A program made the translations under genes and the position numbers. From Paenibacillus sp. P25 (GTDB lineage: Bacteria; Bacillota; Bacilli; Paenibacillales; NBRC-103111), in the NCBI GenBank assembly GCA_024704175.1, contig CP085629.1:8235501-8299500 (forward strand): DNA of 64,000 nucleotides, read 5' to 3'. Positions 28,564 through 39,424 of the stretch are shown one piece after another. Numbering within the stretch: position 1 is the first letter of the stretch; each line of letters starts with the position of its first letter. Below the pieces are notes generated by a model that saw nothing but the letters and a program-made list of their open reading frames with translations, was not told the DNA's origin and did not search any database.

Positions 28564-29343
28564 TTACAACGAATGCAAGGTGACTTCGCTGCGCACCATG
28601 AACCGAAGGTTGATCCCCGTTTGTCCTAATCCCTTCGATATGTAGAACGTTCCGTACGACTTCCGGTGAAGCCCTTTATAAATGCCCATGGCCGGCAAGC
28701 GTCCCATCGGACGGAGTTTGTAGAAGCCGGGTACATTGAATTGCTTGCCGTGCAGATGCCCTGCCATCAGATATTCGTAAGGCTGTTTAATTTCAAGCAC
28801 GATATTCGGGTCATGCGTCACGACGACTTTCGGCAGATGAGGAACAGTTTGGGAAAACGATTTTCCGATCTTGCTCTTACCACTGTCATAGTCGTCGATT
28901 CCAACGATTTGAAACCCGTTCAACGGGACAACCTCGTTCCTTAGCACCCGGATGCCGTAACCCTCGATGAATCTGATCAGCCGGCCGACAACGGGTCGCT
29001 GGTGATCATGGTTGCCTAGTACAGCGTAGGCGGGAATGCCGCTGGCTTGAACGACCTTGAGGTAGGTCCCAAGCTTCGGAAGGCTGGAGGGCAGCTTGGT
29101 GAAGTCTCCAGTAATGCAGATATAGTCCGGATTCTCCGCCCTTAATACGCGCTCAAGCTGCTCGGGCTTTACGCGCAATCTTTCCACGTGAAGATCGCTA
29201 AGCTGCAGTATACTTACCCCGATGCCGAGGTCGCAGTGAACCCGTTCCACCTTAAGCCAACGGGTGGGAAGGATGAGCATGCCGTAGAACGCGGTAACGA
29301 CCGCAATCAAGCCAATCGCCGGAAAGAGTAAAGTCATTGTCAT
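28564..29343 (-). CDS. Membrane-anchored metallophosphoesterase
   Basis: About 259 residues. An N-terminal hydrophobic segment (LLFPAIGLIAVVTAFYGMLIL) is followed by a calcineurin-like phosphoesterase domain with all five metal-binding blocks: SDLHVE, CITGDF, LGNHDH, VVTHDP and AGHLHGKQ. This is the YkuE/YaeI-type layout. Substrate unknown; lipid-linked sugar or UDP-sugar hydrolysis would fit the polysaccharide setting but is speculative. A perfect-arm GATAC/GTATC palindrome lies 25 bases upstream of its start, so it belongs to the candidate regulon. Confidence 0.88.
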   Translation of the reverse strand: MTMTLLFPAIGLIAVVTAFYGMLILPTRWLKVERVHCDLGIGVSILQLSDLHVERLRVKPEQLERVLRAENPDYICITGDFTKLPSSLPKLGTYLKVVQASGIPAYAVLGNHDHQRPVVGRLIRFIEGYGIRVLRNEVVPLNGFQIVGIDDYDSGKSKIGKSFSQTVPHLPKVVVTHDPNIVLEIKQPYEYLMAGHLHGKQFNVPGFYKLRPMGRLPAMGIYKGLHRKSYGTFYISKGLGQTGINLRFMVRSEVTLHSL

Positions 29344-29368
29344 GGAGTCCTCTCACTAAGATAGATTC

Positions 29369-29383
29369 GATACCTATTGTATC
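29369..29383. promoter_or_regulatory. GATACAA-type operator between divergent genes
   Basis: GATACCTATTGTATC has perfect five-base arms. It lies between the metallophosphoesterase gene and the first glycoside-hydrolase-like gene. Confidence 0.6.
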
Positions 29384-29507
29384 ATATTCCTGCGCTTATA
29401 GTTAATTGAAGAGTTTTTGGTGGAAAGGCGTTTACAGAATGTCCAAGCAAATGATCCCCGTACAGAATACTCTATTACATAACCATCTATAGACGGGGAG
29501 GGTGCAT

Positions 29508-32316
29508 ATGGTTACGCCAAGAGATTTGATTGGTACTTGGGATGGGGTTACTCCAAGCGCAAAATTGGAACGGCCCTACGAAGACCGTACGCAGATGGAA
29601 GTCAGTTTCGGTGCCGGATCCTTCTATAAGTCCGGATGGAGAGCGTACATGGATACGCAGCTAGGAAGTTATTTTACCAATGGAATCGGCGTCGGATTTA
29701 ACTCGATTTATGACCCGGAAGTGGAAGCCGTAGCGAAAGTATTGGCCGATGCAGGAATTAAACGTACCCGATTCGAGATTGGCTGGGGATATTTGCAATA
29801 TGATGATGAGACCAAAATCGGCGTTAATGCCCAAAAGCAGGCGGAGATTATCAAGACGTTGGTGATGTTTAAAAAGTATGGCTTGCGTCCGCTAATCCTG
29901 CTAAATTCGCATCACGGCGGACCTTGCCCGATGAAGACGATTACCTCAACTTTGCTATCTCCAACTCAAATCGGCGATAGGCAAATTCGTTTGGATCCCA
30001 AAAATATAAGCGAAATCAAGGTCGGCTATACCGGTCTTACCGGAATATCGGATATGAATGCATTTCCTTTAATTACTGAGCTTAATCCGGTAACAGGCGT
30101 TGCCACTTTATCCGCTCCGCTTATGAAAGCATTAAAGGCCGGTTCCATTAACTTAACTAAACTTAAATACAGGCCGTTTTCTCCTAGAACGTTTGCAGAC
30201 GGAACCATCAATCCATCCAGTGATGAAACTTTGCAGGGCTGGGCGAAATATGTGAAGAATGTATGTTCCTTTGCTAAGAGCATACTTGGAAATAATATGG
30301 ACGACGGTTTTGATGTCGAGGTTTGGAACGAATTAAGCTTTGGAAGCGGCTTCCTTAATATCAATAACTATTACAATCCGGATTTGCAGTTCTCGGGTGA
30401 CTATTCTTTTACCACTAAGTCCGGACAAGTGGCTAAAGGTTATGAGTCTTTACTTGCTCTGGCGGCCGATATTATTAAAGATAGTTCGAACGGATTCAGA
30501 GGTATAAAAGTAATCAACGGGTTTTCCAATCAAACGCCTTGGGCAAATAACCGATGGATCTATCCGGGGCAGGATGGTAACAGCAGACATTATTATACAG
30601 GATACAATTATGCGACTATAACGAATGGCGGTACGAGCTGGAAATATGCTCCTAATGTGAGGGTTGACGCCGAAGGAAATACGGGAAGCACATTTGTTCC
30701 CTATTTTACTCCTGCTTTTCCCGAGTATAATCACACTTATCTGGTTACTGAAAGCATAACCAATGATATAGTTCCATTTCCGTCCCGATTTAAAGACCAC
30801 CATAGATATTCGAATTTTGACGGGAAATACACTGAACTATGGCAGAGTGAAAATAACTTTGTTACTTCAGAGTACACCAATTTGATTGCTGCCCAGAAGG
30901 GGATACCGACTACGAGCCCAATATTGGGAAAGTGGAGACATTATATCGCGGCTAAGTCCATTCTCCGTGCTTGTCTTTTCCAAAATCATAAGGGCTTGAA
31001 TGTTAATATCATTTATAACGCTAAAGAAACAGATGTTACCTTTGCTGTAATTCCGACAGACTTCTTTACGGCGTTAAAAAGTAACAAGTATGTTCTAAAT
31101 GATGCGGTTCTTGCTTTGACCGGGCCCGCGACTTCAAGCGGTTAAGAATACGGTTCGTATGTTTAAAGACAGCGTCAATATAGAAAGTCCTCGTAAACTT
31201 AAGGTAACCGAGCTGATCGAGTATAAGCCAAGACTTGTTTTTCAAGGCGACGGAACGACAAAACACCCGAATGTATATCATAGAGATAATTTTGTCCTTT
31301 TGCCTTATCAAATCAATGAGAGCAAATTTGTAATTCCTTACTATGTTATGACTCAAGATATGACGTTTCAGTGGGATAAGACCAAGGATATCGCTGATCC
31401 TACAGCATACGATATGCCGCCGCAGATCTACGATATTACGATAGCCAATATCAATAGCGTGAATCCGGTACTGTCCGGATATGATCCCATTAAAAATATC
31501 AATATACCGGTTACAGTGATCGGAAGTGGTCCGGGTTCCCTGAAAATAAGATTGGAAGCAACCGACTATCCCCGTTTTCTTATTATTGAAGAAACTTCTC
31601 CAGGGCCGCAAATTTCCGGTTTTACCTTACGAAAAACGCCGGCAGGCGGGAATATAAGTTTTGTGCCTAACTTTACGGGGGATATGCAAATCCGTTGGGG
31701 ACGTTACCCGATTAGGCGGGCGTCCAAGTTTAAACGTGAATTTTGGGATAGAGATGTGAAGTGGGACAATATCCCGCCGGTGGCGGTCGATTATATTGAC
31801 ACGATCGATTTTTTCGATCGAGGCGGATTGCATCCTATGAGTCCGAAAAGCGCCGTTCGAATTACAGGAAAAATTAAACCGAAGTATACGGAAGTGTATA
31901 GCTTTGAGATGAACTCGAATACAAATAGAGTTAATTTGTGGATCGGAACGACGCAATTATTTACGACAGGCTCGTATGATTGGAACCAGACAATCTTGCT
32001 CCAGGCGGGGACCGAGTACGATTTAAGATTCGAATGCACGTCTCCTTATGCCGGAACAGATGCCGTGACTCTATTCTGGTACAGTGCAAACCAAGAGAAA
32101 GAACCTGTATGTTCTTCAGAGAGTGAAACGGAAAATATAGCGAACTTATCGGTAACAAACAATCAGGCGGTAAGTTATGATATTCCCGGTTTACGCGATG
32201 GCGATGGGGTTCAATTGAGTTTTACCAACGGATTGGTATCTAATAAATTCCCTCAGTGGAATTATGACTTTAAGGGAGTCCTTCCTCCAATTTATATGGA
32301 TCATACTAACGGATAG
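29508..32316 (+). CDS. Glycoside-hydrolase-like protein with PA14-type domain (paralogue 1), frameshifted
   Basis: About 935 residues from an ATG with GGGGAGGG six bases upstream. The N-terminal part looks like a clan GH-A barrel: the likely acid/base Glu is in DVEVWNELSF (near residue 273) and the likely nucleophile Glu in ELWQSENNF (near residue 446). A PA14-like sugar-binding segment lies near residues 785-870 (KPKYTEVYSFEMNS, LQAGTEYDLRFECTS). An extra base near 31128-31131 splits the gene; without it the text reads GPALQAVKNTVRMFKDSV. No signal peptide is seen, unlike its paralogue at 43902. Likely acts on the EPS made by the locus; the substrate is unknown. Confidence 0.8.
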
Positions 32317-32343
32317 GGTAAAAAAGCAAAATCGATTGACAAT

Positions 32344-32358
32344 GATACAATTAGTATC
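32344..32358. promoter_or_regulatory. GATACAA-type operator ahead of the glycosyltransferase operon
   Basis: GATACAATTAGTATC, perfect arms, 77 bases ahead of the start at 32435. Confidence 0.65.
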
Positions 32359-32373
32359 ATAAACTTGGGTTGA

Positions 32374-32388
32374 AGATCAATTTGTATC
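32374..32388. promoter_or_regulatory. Second, degenerate GATACAA-type operator
   Basis: AGATCAATTTGTATC has an intact right half and lies 30 bp from the first copy, about three helical turns. Confidence 0.45.
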
Positions 32389-32434
32389 ATGTTCGGCCAA
32401 TCAATTGCTTATCACTGGAAGGAGCCCCTCTCCG

Positions 32435-33607
32435 ATGAAGAAAAAACCGACCATTGCTATCGTAGCCCATGACGCCGGCGGTCTTGGCGGGATGGAATTA
32501 GTTCTGAACGAAACGATCATGCGTCTTAAAGAGGATTATAACGTAACGGTGGTGGCATCGTCTCTAAACGTGACGGATCCCAAGGATATCCGCTTTATCA
32601 AGATACCGGTTATCAAAAGACCGGTTCCAATAAGGCTGATCCTCTTTTCAATATTGGCCAGCATAAGGCTTTTGTTCGTCAAGCGGGATATCCTGCATAC
32701 GACAGGCGCCATCGTATTTAACCGTGCAGACTTTTCTACCGTTCATTTTTGCCATGCCGGTTACCTGAAAGCGACCGGTGGATCGCGACTTAATGATAAG
32801 ATCTCCTTGTTCCGGCAGTGGAACAGCGGGATTGCTTCATTTATAGCCAGAACGATGGAGAGGATTGTATATCGTCCAAGTCGTACTAGGAAGTCTGCTC
32901 GCGGTTTCAAACCGTGTGCGAGAGGAGATAATGGAGGACTTTCCTTATCCTCCCGAACAGGTGGGTTATCTGCCGAACGGTGTAAATATTCAAAAATTCA
33001 GGTCTTATGATGAAGAAGAGAAGAAAGAGCTTCGCAGGCAGTATGGAATCCCGGAGAAGGGAAAATTTCTATTGTTCATGGGGGGGGACTGGCCACGGAA
33101 GGGACTTGATTTGACGATCGAAGCCTTCAATCGAATTGCCGGCCAATATCCTGACTTATATCTCTTCGTTGTTGGCCAGGGGAGCGCGAGGTATTTCATA
33201 AGCTGGTAAGCAGTGAGTACCGTGATCGCGTAGTATTCACCGGCAAACAACCGAATCCGCATCATTGGTTCGGGATGTGCGATGTCTTTGTCTTTCCATC
33301 CAGCTACGAGACGTTCTCGCTGGTTGTTCATGAAGCGGCCGCCGCGGGAATGGTCGTTGTTTCCACCAAGGTAGGCGGGGTAGAGGATCTAATTACACAC
33401 AACGTCAATGGATTTATCTTGCAGCGCAACAGCGAAGAAATCGCCTCAACGCTGCGCGATATTTTAAACGATCCGGAACGTTACCGTATTTATGGCGAGC
33501 GTGCCCGGGCGCGGGTCGAACAGTTGACCTGGGAGAATATGTATCGCAGACTGGTCAGTCATTATGAGGAAGACGATCACAGGCTTAAGGAAAAGGCCCT
33601 GTCTTAA
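32435..33607 (+). CDS. GT4-type glycosyltransferase, frameshifted
   Basis: About 391 residues, ATG 32435 with AAGGAG ten bases upstream. A GT-B fold retaining transferase pattern: N-terminal AHDAGGLGGMELVLNETI, middle LLFMGGDWPRKGLDLTIEAF, and C-terminal EX7E motif in SSYETFSLVVHEAAAAGM. Two shifts occur: an extra base near 32894 (expected RKLLAVSNRVREEI) and a lost G near 33179-33182 (expected GQGEREVFHKLVSSEYRDR). Expected to add a sugar to the lipid-linked EPS repeat unit; donor and acceptor unknown. First gene of a run of glycan genes behind two operator copies. Confidence 0.85.
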
Positions 33608-33633
33608 CAAGTATTCTGGGGGAGCTGTTGATT

Positions 33634-34746
33634 TTGGATAGAGATTCGGGCTATAAGATTTTGGGCTTTGCCACTCAAGGGGCCAGCGGCGACGATGAAA
33701 ATCGGCTTAAAGCGTTATTAAGCGAGGTGCCCGCCACTTTTTATCCTTTCGAGAAAAGAAAGAAGTATCAGAATTTTTGGCGTCTTCTCCAAAACATTCT
33801 TAAGGAAAAGCCTAGTTTGGTTGTAATGGAGGGAACTGGAATTTTCGGCGGTTTGGCCTTAATTATCGGTAACCTGATAACCGGCGTCCCCTATGTCGTG
33901 GCAGCGGGGACGCCGTAGGCCCTTTTATCGCAAAGAAACAGCCTTTCCTGGGCCCGCTGTTTCTTTTCTATGAAAAGCTGTTGTACAGTAGGTCGATCGG
34001 CTTTATCGGATGGACGCCGTATTTGGCGGGGAGAGCCTTATCTTACGGCACCAAATACGCCATGACGGCGGCGGGTTGGGCACCTTTCCAGCATTCAGAA
34101 AGCGAGCGGAAGGCGTTCAGGAAGCAGATTAGAGAGCAATACGATATCCCCGAGCATCATATTGTGGTCGGCATTGTCGGTTCTTTGAATTGGAGCAAAC
34201 GGGTGGGCTACTGCTACGGCTTCGAATTGGTACAAGCCGCAAAAAGAGTGAAGAGAGAGGATGTAACGGTCATCATTGTCGGCGACGGCGGCGGTAAAGC
34301 GAAACTGCAGGAGCTGGCGGGAGAGGATCTTGGTCATAAGATCATATTTACCGGGCGTGTGCCGCGGGAACAAGTGCCGATGTATTTATCTGCGTTTGAT
34401 TTAGCCAGCTTGCCCCAAAGCATAGATCAGGTCGGCGCCTTCCGCTATACGACCAAAATCAGCGAGTACTTATCCGTCGGGCTTCCCATTCTTACGGGTA
34501 CTCTTCCGATGACGTACGACTTACAAGGGGACTGGGTATATCGAATCTACGGCGATACGCCTTGGTCCGAGACATATATTCATTCATTGGCAAATTTTAT
34601 GGAAACCATTACTTTCGAACAGATCCGTCAGAAATCAAACAACATACCGAAGAGTTTTTCCTATTTTCGAAAAAGAACCCCAGGTTCAAGCCGTCCGGCA
34701 GTTCATATACGACGTTCTAAATAATCGGAAGACAGTAAATTTATAG
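33634..34746 (+). CDS. Glycosyltransferase, GT4-like, frameshifted
   Basis: About 371 residues from a TTG at 33634, nine bases after GGGGGAG. The middle has VVGIVGSLNWSKRVGYCYG and VIIVGDGGGKAKLQELAGED, and the C-terminal donor site has ISEYLSVGLPILTG. Two shifts occur: a lost G near 33908-33911 (expected AAGDAVGPFIAKKQP) and a lost T near 34651-34655 (expected FEKEPQVQAVRQFIYDVL, ending KTVNL). It follows the previous transferase within 30 bases and ends in a terminator. Sugar specificity unknown. Confidence 0.8.
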
Positions 34747-34780
34747 GATAATTTGTAATAATGCTATTGCGCAAAACAAG

Positions 34781-34820
34781 AAGACCCGGGTTGACGTACC
34801 GGGTCTTTAAACTTTTTTGT
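34781..34820 (+). terminator. Intrinsic terminator
   Basis: AAGACCCGG / CCGGGTCTT hairpin (34781-34807) followed by T-rich sequence. Confidence 0.75.
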
Positions 34821-34904
34821 GCGGTTACCGAAATAATGGAAGAGAAACGCATTAAAAAGAATTGTCGCATTAAAAAATGTGATAAAACATACAAAAAATT
34901 GCTA

Positions 34905-34919
34905 GATACAAATTGTATC
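34905..34919. promoter_or_regulatory. GATACAA-type operator ahead of Xre regulator 2
   Basis: GATACAAATTGTATC, a perfect palindrome. It overlaps a TTGTAT -35-like hexamer (34913-34918) that is 17 bases ahead of TATAAT (34936-34941), so it would block the regulator's own promoter. Confidence 0.75.
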
Positions 34920-35056
34920 AAACAAGATAAACATGTATAATGTTAACATAAAAGAAATTTTAGCTTGCCGCCAAACTTAGAGAGAGATGGAAGGAAAGCG
35001 ATTACAACTGTTTGGCTCCGCTGAACGATGTACAAGAAAGGAAGGAACTTTAAAAG

Positions 35057-35275
35057 ATGAAATTGGGGAAGCGTATTTCTGAGCTTCGGGAGCAAAGGCA
35101 AATCACCCAGGGCGAACTCGCCCAAATTATCGGAGTAACGCGCGTTGCCCTTTCTCACTATGAGAATGACCGCAGGCATCCGGATTACGATACTCTGATG
35201 AAGATTGCCAAATTTTTTTCGGTAAGCGTGGAGTATGTGATTGAAGGGGAAAATACTTCACAGCTTCACAATTAA
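35057..35275 (+). CDS. Xre-family transcriptional regulator 2
   Basis: A 72-residue protein that is almost only a helix-turn-helix: RISELREQRQITQGELAQII, recognition region VTRVALSHYENDRRHPDY, then a short tail. The recognition region differs at few positions from that of Xre regulator 1, so both probably read the same palindrome. A perfect operator overlaps its promoter, which points to negative autoregulation. It lacks the C-terminal half of regulator 1, so it could compete with it or form mixed dimers; that is an inference. Confidence 0.9.
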   Translation: MKLGKRISELREQRQITQGELAQIIGVTRVALSHYENDRRHPDYDTLMKIAKFFSVSVEYVIEGENTSQLHN

Positions 35276-35357
35276 GCAGCGTTTTTGTTTTCAATCAGGA
35301 AGGGTCTGGCATGAAATGCTCCGATAAGGGGCTTTTCTTTTTTTGACCAAAAAAATA

Positions 35358-35372
35358 GTTACAAATTGTATC
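35358..35372. promoter_or_regulatory. GATACAA-type operator, one mismatch
   Basis: GTTACAAATTGTATC lies 74-88 bases ahead of the acetyltransferase start, upstream of a TATGAT -10-like hexamer. Confidence 0.6.
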
Positions 35373-35445
35373 ATTGATGATATGATAATGGATATCGGAA
35401 ATATATTATGATTCATTGTCCGGGTTCGGAAAGGATGAAGGTCCG

Positions 35446-35985
35446 TTGTCTGCAAAAGTAATGGCAAACGAAGCACTTCTCTATTTAGCAAATCATGTCG
35501 TTGGAAAAATCCCTTTTTATTCCATACGCTATTTTTATTTAGAGAAAATATACAAAATCAAGATTGGTAAACATTCAGCTGTCCATATGGGCCAGAAGTT
35601 CATGACAAGAGGTGGGATTGTCATTGGTAACCATACGGTTATCAATCGAGATTGCACGTTAGATGGGCGAGGCGGCCTTATAATTGGTAACAATGTAAGT
35701 ATTTCACCGGAAGTGATGATTTTGACGGCGGAACATGAAGTGAACAGCAGTTCTTTTGCGGGTACACTGGCTAAGGTTGAGATTCAAGATTATGTCTGGA
35801 TTGGGAGCCGGGCCGTTATCTTGCCTGGCGTTACTCTTGGAGAAGGTTCGGTAGTAGTTGCCGGCGCGGTCGTAACGAAGGATGTGCCGAAGTTTAGTAT
35901 TGTCGGCGGAATCCCGGCCAAAGTCATAGGAACAAGGAATAAGGAATTATCTTATAAGCTGGAGTATAAACGTTTGTTTCATTAG
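35446..35985 (+). CDS. Left-handed beta-helix (hexapeptide-repeat) acyltransferase
   Basis: About 179 residues from a TTG at 35446 with GATGAAGG upstream; a longer TTG start at 35416 is possible. Hexapeptide repeats run through GGIVIGNHTVINRDCTLDG, GGLIIGNNVSISPEVMIL, VEIQDYVWIGSRAVILPGVT (in part) and GSVVVAGAVVTKD, ending in VGGIPAKVIG, which is the NodL/Maa/WbbJ type. It would O-acetylate a sugar in the EPS repeat. It is followed 22 bases later by a glycosyltransferase gene. Confidence 0.85.
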   Translation: MSAKVMANEALLYLANHVVGKIPFYSIRYFYLEKIYKIKIGKHSAVHMGQKFMTRGGIVIGNHTVINRDCTLDGRGGLIIGNNVSISPEVMILTAEHEVNSSSFAGTLAKVEIQDYVWIGSRAVILPGVTLGEGSVVVAGAVVTKDVPKFSIVGGIPAKVIGTRNKELSYKLEYKRLFH

Positions 35986-36007
35986 TACAACGTAAGGAGG
36001 AAGTAAG

Positions 36008-37121
36008 GTGCAGGTGCCAAGCAAGTTATTAGTTCTGAGTCCCGTAGCGGAAAGAGGCGGGGCCGAGAGGGTTATGGTCGATACTTTGAAGTATTTGAAC
36101 CGTGATAAATTTCAAGCGAAGCTTATTTTTTTCGAGCAGGGTTCGTTGGTTGAGGAGATGAGCCGTCTAGGATATGAATCGGAAGTAATTCCGGCCGAAC
36201 GGCTGAGAGACCTGGGAACTTACATTCGCGTCGTTGCCGGTTTGAGAAGAATCATCCGTACGGACCGGATCGATATCGTTGTCAGTTGGATGCCGAAAGC
36301 ACATTTATACGGGGGTATCGCTGCATTCCTCGAAGGGAAAAAATCCGTATGGTGGCAAAGCACATGATTCCGAAGAGTCACTGGATGGATAAGGTCGCCT
36401 CCAAGATCCCGGCTCAGGGAGTATTGTGCCCTTCCCGGGTCACCAAGCATTTTCAAGAGAAATTAACGCCTAACAAGCAGGTCCTGCTGAATAATCTCGG
36501 TGTTGATTTAGAGCAATTCGGTTCGTATAACCATAATGCAAAAAAAGCACGGGCCAGATTGAACATTCCAGAGGATGCAGTCGTCTTCGCCTTTGTAGGA
36601 AGGCTGCAGCGTTGGAAGCGCCCGGATGTTGTTATCCAAGCATTTAATCAAGTTGCCGGGGGCAAGAATGCTTACCTTCTGATCATCGGCGGTACGCTGT
36701 TTGGGCTTGAACAGGATTATGAGGAAGAACTAAAACAGATAGCTGCTTCGGGGCAGTCATCGAAAATTCTTTTTTGGGACACCAAAAGGATGTCGGAGCT
36801 ATTCTCGAGGCGACCGATGCGGTCGTCCATGCCTCATTAATGGAACCGTTCGGAATGGTGATTATTGAATCCATGGCGATGGGCAAAACAGTTATTGCCG
36901 TAGGTCAAGGGGGACCTGTCGAAATTATATCCAATGGAAATGACGGTCTCTTATATGACGGTTCGCAGCGCCAACTTGCCAATATTATGGAACAAATCCT
37001 GGAGGGACAATTTCCCTTGAAAGAAATAGGGCAAAGGGCCCGTCAGACCGTGGAGAAGAAGTTCACCGTAACTCAAATGGCGGAACGATTCGAATCCAAT
37101 ATCAGTTTAATTTTGAATTAG
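36008..37121 (+). CDS. GT4-type glycosyltransferase, frameshifted
   Basis: About 371 residues from a GTG at 36008, seven bases after AAGGAGG. The acceptor side has LSPVAERGGAERVMVDTL, the donor side FVGRLQRWKRPDVVIQAFN and the EX7E motif in MEPFGMVIIESMAMGKTVI. Two shifts occur: a lost A near 36354-36358 (expected WWQKHMIPKSHWMD) and a lost T in the run near 36769-36774 (expected FLGHQKDVGAILEATDAV). Both are homopolymer sites. Part of the acetyltransferase-glycosyltransferase-acyltransferase run. Confidence 0.87.
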
Positions 37122-37149
37122 CCGAAGTTGGTTGAAGTGGAGGGAATGT

Positions 37150-38291
37150 ATGCCTAACCAACCTGAAAATAATTCATTAAGACCGTTGACGTCCTTTCGT
37201 TTTATTGCCGCTTTATTCGTATTTGGGGCCCATTTATATTATTTAAAAGGCTTTCCCGAGTACAAAGCCGTTTATGAGCGGTTTTTAAGTCAAGGAGATA
37301 TTGGGGTAACGTTTTTCTTTATTCTCTCAGGTTTTATATTGACTTATAACTACCTGTATAAATTCGATACCTTAAACAAGCGGCGTCTTAAAAGCTTTTA
37401 TATTTCAAGGATAGCCCGTATTTACCCCTTGCATTTTCTGACTTTTTTTCTTGCCATCCCTATTGTCTATAAATACATGCTTGCCGACCCCGGGTCGATT
37501 ATTGGCAAAGCGACAACCAATTTACTGTTAATTCAAAGCTTTGTTCCGATTGAAGAAATTTTCTTTTCAATGAACGGACCCTCATGGAGTATCAGCGATG
37601 AAATGTTTTTTTATACTCTATTTCCTTTTGTAATATGGATTGTTAGGAAAGCCGGAATTCATACAAAAGGCAGTCTGTTATCGATTATTTTGATATGGGT
37701 ATGTCTCTTGTGCTTGGTTTTTTATTATAGGGATATAGCTTGGAGCCACTGGTTGTTTTATGTTTTTCCAGTTACTCGATTTATTGATTTTGTTATAGGA
37801 GTACTGCTTGGCATCTTTTTATAAATATAAAAGATTGGATTAACCATCGACTAACCAGCAAAGTCTATTACAGTTTTATTGAGCTCTTCTCCGTGCTGCT
37901 TGCTGCGATATTTCTATACTTTCATAAAAGTATGCATCCTTCTCTAACGTATAGCGTTTATTACATTCCAAGTATGTGTTTGATTATTTTTATCTTCGCT
38001 TTTCAGCAGGGATTATTATCTCAATTACTTTCCCATAAAATGTTAGTATTTCTCGGCGAAGCAAGCTTTGCCTTTTATATGACACATGATTTGATTATTA
38101 AATACACTTATCGTATGCCGTTTATTAAAACTCATCCGATCGCGATTGCAATAACTGCTTTCCTGGTATCTATTGTTGCGTGCACATTGATCCACTTGTT
38201 TTACGAAATGCCTCTTCGCAACAGGATCAGGAATATCTTGTCCTATCCTAGAGGTGTTAGAGGATTTAACGTAGAGGCTAGGAATTTATAG
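37150..38291 (+). CDS. Integral membrane acyltransferase (acyltransferase 3 / OafA type), frameshifted
   Basis: About 380 residues from ATG 37150 with GGAGGGAATG upstream. About ten hydrophobic segments; family blocks RPLTSFRFIAALFVFGAHL, GDIGVTFFFILSGFILTY, RIARIYPLHFLT, and a C-terminal GEASFAFYMTHDLII. Such enzymes O-acetylate (or succinylate) extracellular glycans. A T is missing in the run near 37817-37821; repaired, the text continues GIFFINIKDW. The gene is more AT-rich than the flanking glycosyltransferase genes. Confidence 0.85.
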
Positions 38292-38339
38292 TATCATATA
38301 CGTGTTAATGAAAAATTTTCAAAAATAAGTATTCTTTAT

Positions 38340-38354
38340 GATACAAAACGTATC
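38340..38354. promoter_or_regulatory. GATACAA-type operator ahead of gmd
   Basis: GATACAAAACGTATC, perfect arms, just upstream of a TATAAT -10-like hexamer (38363-38368), so it covers the -35 position of the gmd promoter. Confidence 0.75.
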
Positions 38355-38404
38355 AATTGTGATATAATTAGCATGATCCGAAAATACATATGAGGTGAGA
38401 AACT

Positions 38405-39412
38405 ATGAAGAACGCATTAATTACAGGTATTACGGGACAAGATGGAGCTTACTTAGCAAAATTGCTGCTGGATAAAGGATACAAAGTGTATGGGATTATC
38501 GCTAGACGAAGCACGAGCACTTTATGGAGACTGCAATTTCTCGGCATTGAAGACGAAGTGCAGCTGATTGAGGGAGACTTGACGGATGTATCTTCAATTG
38601 CAAGGGCACTGCAAATTGCAAAACCCAGAGAAGTATATAACTTGGCGACCCAAAGCTTCGTAGGTACTTCTTGGGATCAACCGATCACGACCGCACAGAT
38701 TACGGGCGTAGGCGTACTCAACGTTCTGGAAGCCATTCGTTTGACCGATCCATCTATCCGTTTCTACCAAGCATCTACAAGTGAAATGTTCGGCTTAATT
38801 CAAGAACCGATGCAATCGGAAAAAACGCCGTTCTACCCGAGAAGTCCTTATGGCGTCGCTAAGCTTTACGGACATTGGATTACGGTCAATTATAGAGAAA
38901 GCTTTAATATGTTTGCATCCAGCGGAATTTTATTCAACCACGAATCTCCTTTGAGGGGAATTGAATTCGTTACAAGAAAAGTTACCGATGCCGTAGCAAG
39001 GATAAAATTAGGAAAACAAAAAGAGCTCCGACTCGGCAATATCGATGCCAAAAGAGACTGGGGGTTTGCAGGCGATTATGTTAAAGCGATGTGGCTTATG
39101 CTGCAGCAGGAAACCCCGGATGATTATGTGGTAGCCACAGGAAAAACAACGACTGTCAGGGATATGTGTCAAATTGCTTTTAATCATGTGGGATTGAATT
39201 ATGAAGACTATGTCGTAATTGATCCTCAGTTCTACAGACCGGCTGAAGTTGATATCTTGTTAGGCGATTCTTCCAAAGCACAGAAACAATTGGGCTGGGA
39301 GATTGAGACAAGCCTGGAGCAATTAATCCAAATGATGGTAGAGGCAGATCTACATCGTGTAGGAAAAGAGTCCGTTGAAGGAATCAAACCGGCCTTAAAC
39401 GTGGGAGCTTAA
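38405..39412 (+). CDS. gmd: GDP-mannose 4,6-dehydratase
   Basis: A 335-residue short-chain dehydrogenase/reductase that turns GDP-mannose into GDP-4-keto-6-deoxymannose. It has the NADP-binding ITGITGQDGAYLA, the Ser/Thr region FYQASTSEMFG, the catalytic YxxxK in SPYGVAK, and the Gmd-specific GILFNHESPLRG and FVTRKVTDAVA. The ATG follows a GAGGTGAG site. With the reductase 12 bases downstream it would supply GDP-D-rhamnose for the EPS. A perfect operator overlaps its promoter. Confidence 0.95.
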   Translation: MKNALITGITGQDGAYLAKLLLDKGYKVYGIIARRSTSTLWRLQFLGIEDEVQLIEGDLTDVSSIARALQIAKPREVYNLATQSFVGTSWDQPITTAQITGVGVLNVLEAIRLTDPSIRFYQASTSEMFGLIQEPMQSEKTPFYPRSPYGVAKLYGHWITVNYRESFNMFASSGILFNHESPLRGIEFVTRKVTDAVARIKLGKQKELRLGNIDAKRDWGFAGDYVKAMWLMLQQETPDDYVVATGKTTTVRDMCQIAFNHVGLNYEDYVVIDPQFYRPAEVDILLGDSSKAQKQLGWEIETSLEQLIQMMVEADLHRVGKESVEGIKPALNVGA

Positions 39413-39424
39413 GGGGTAGTCAAT

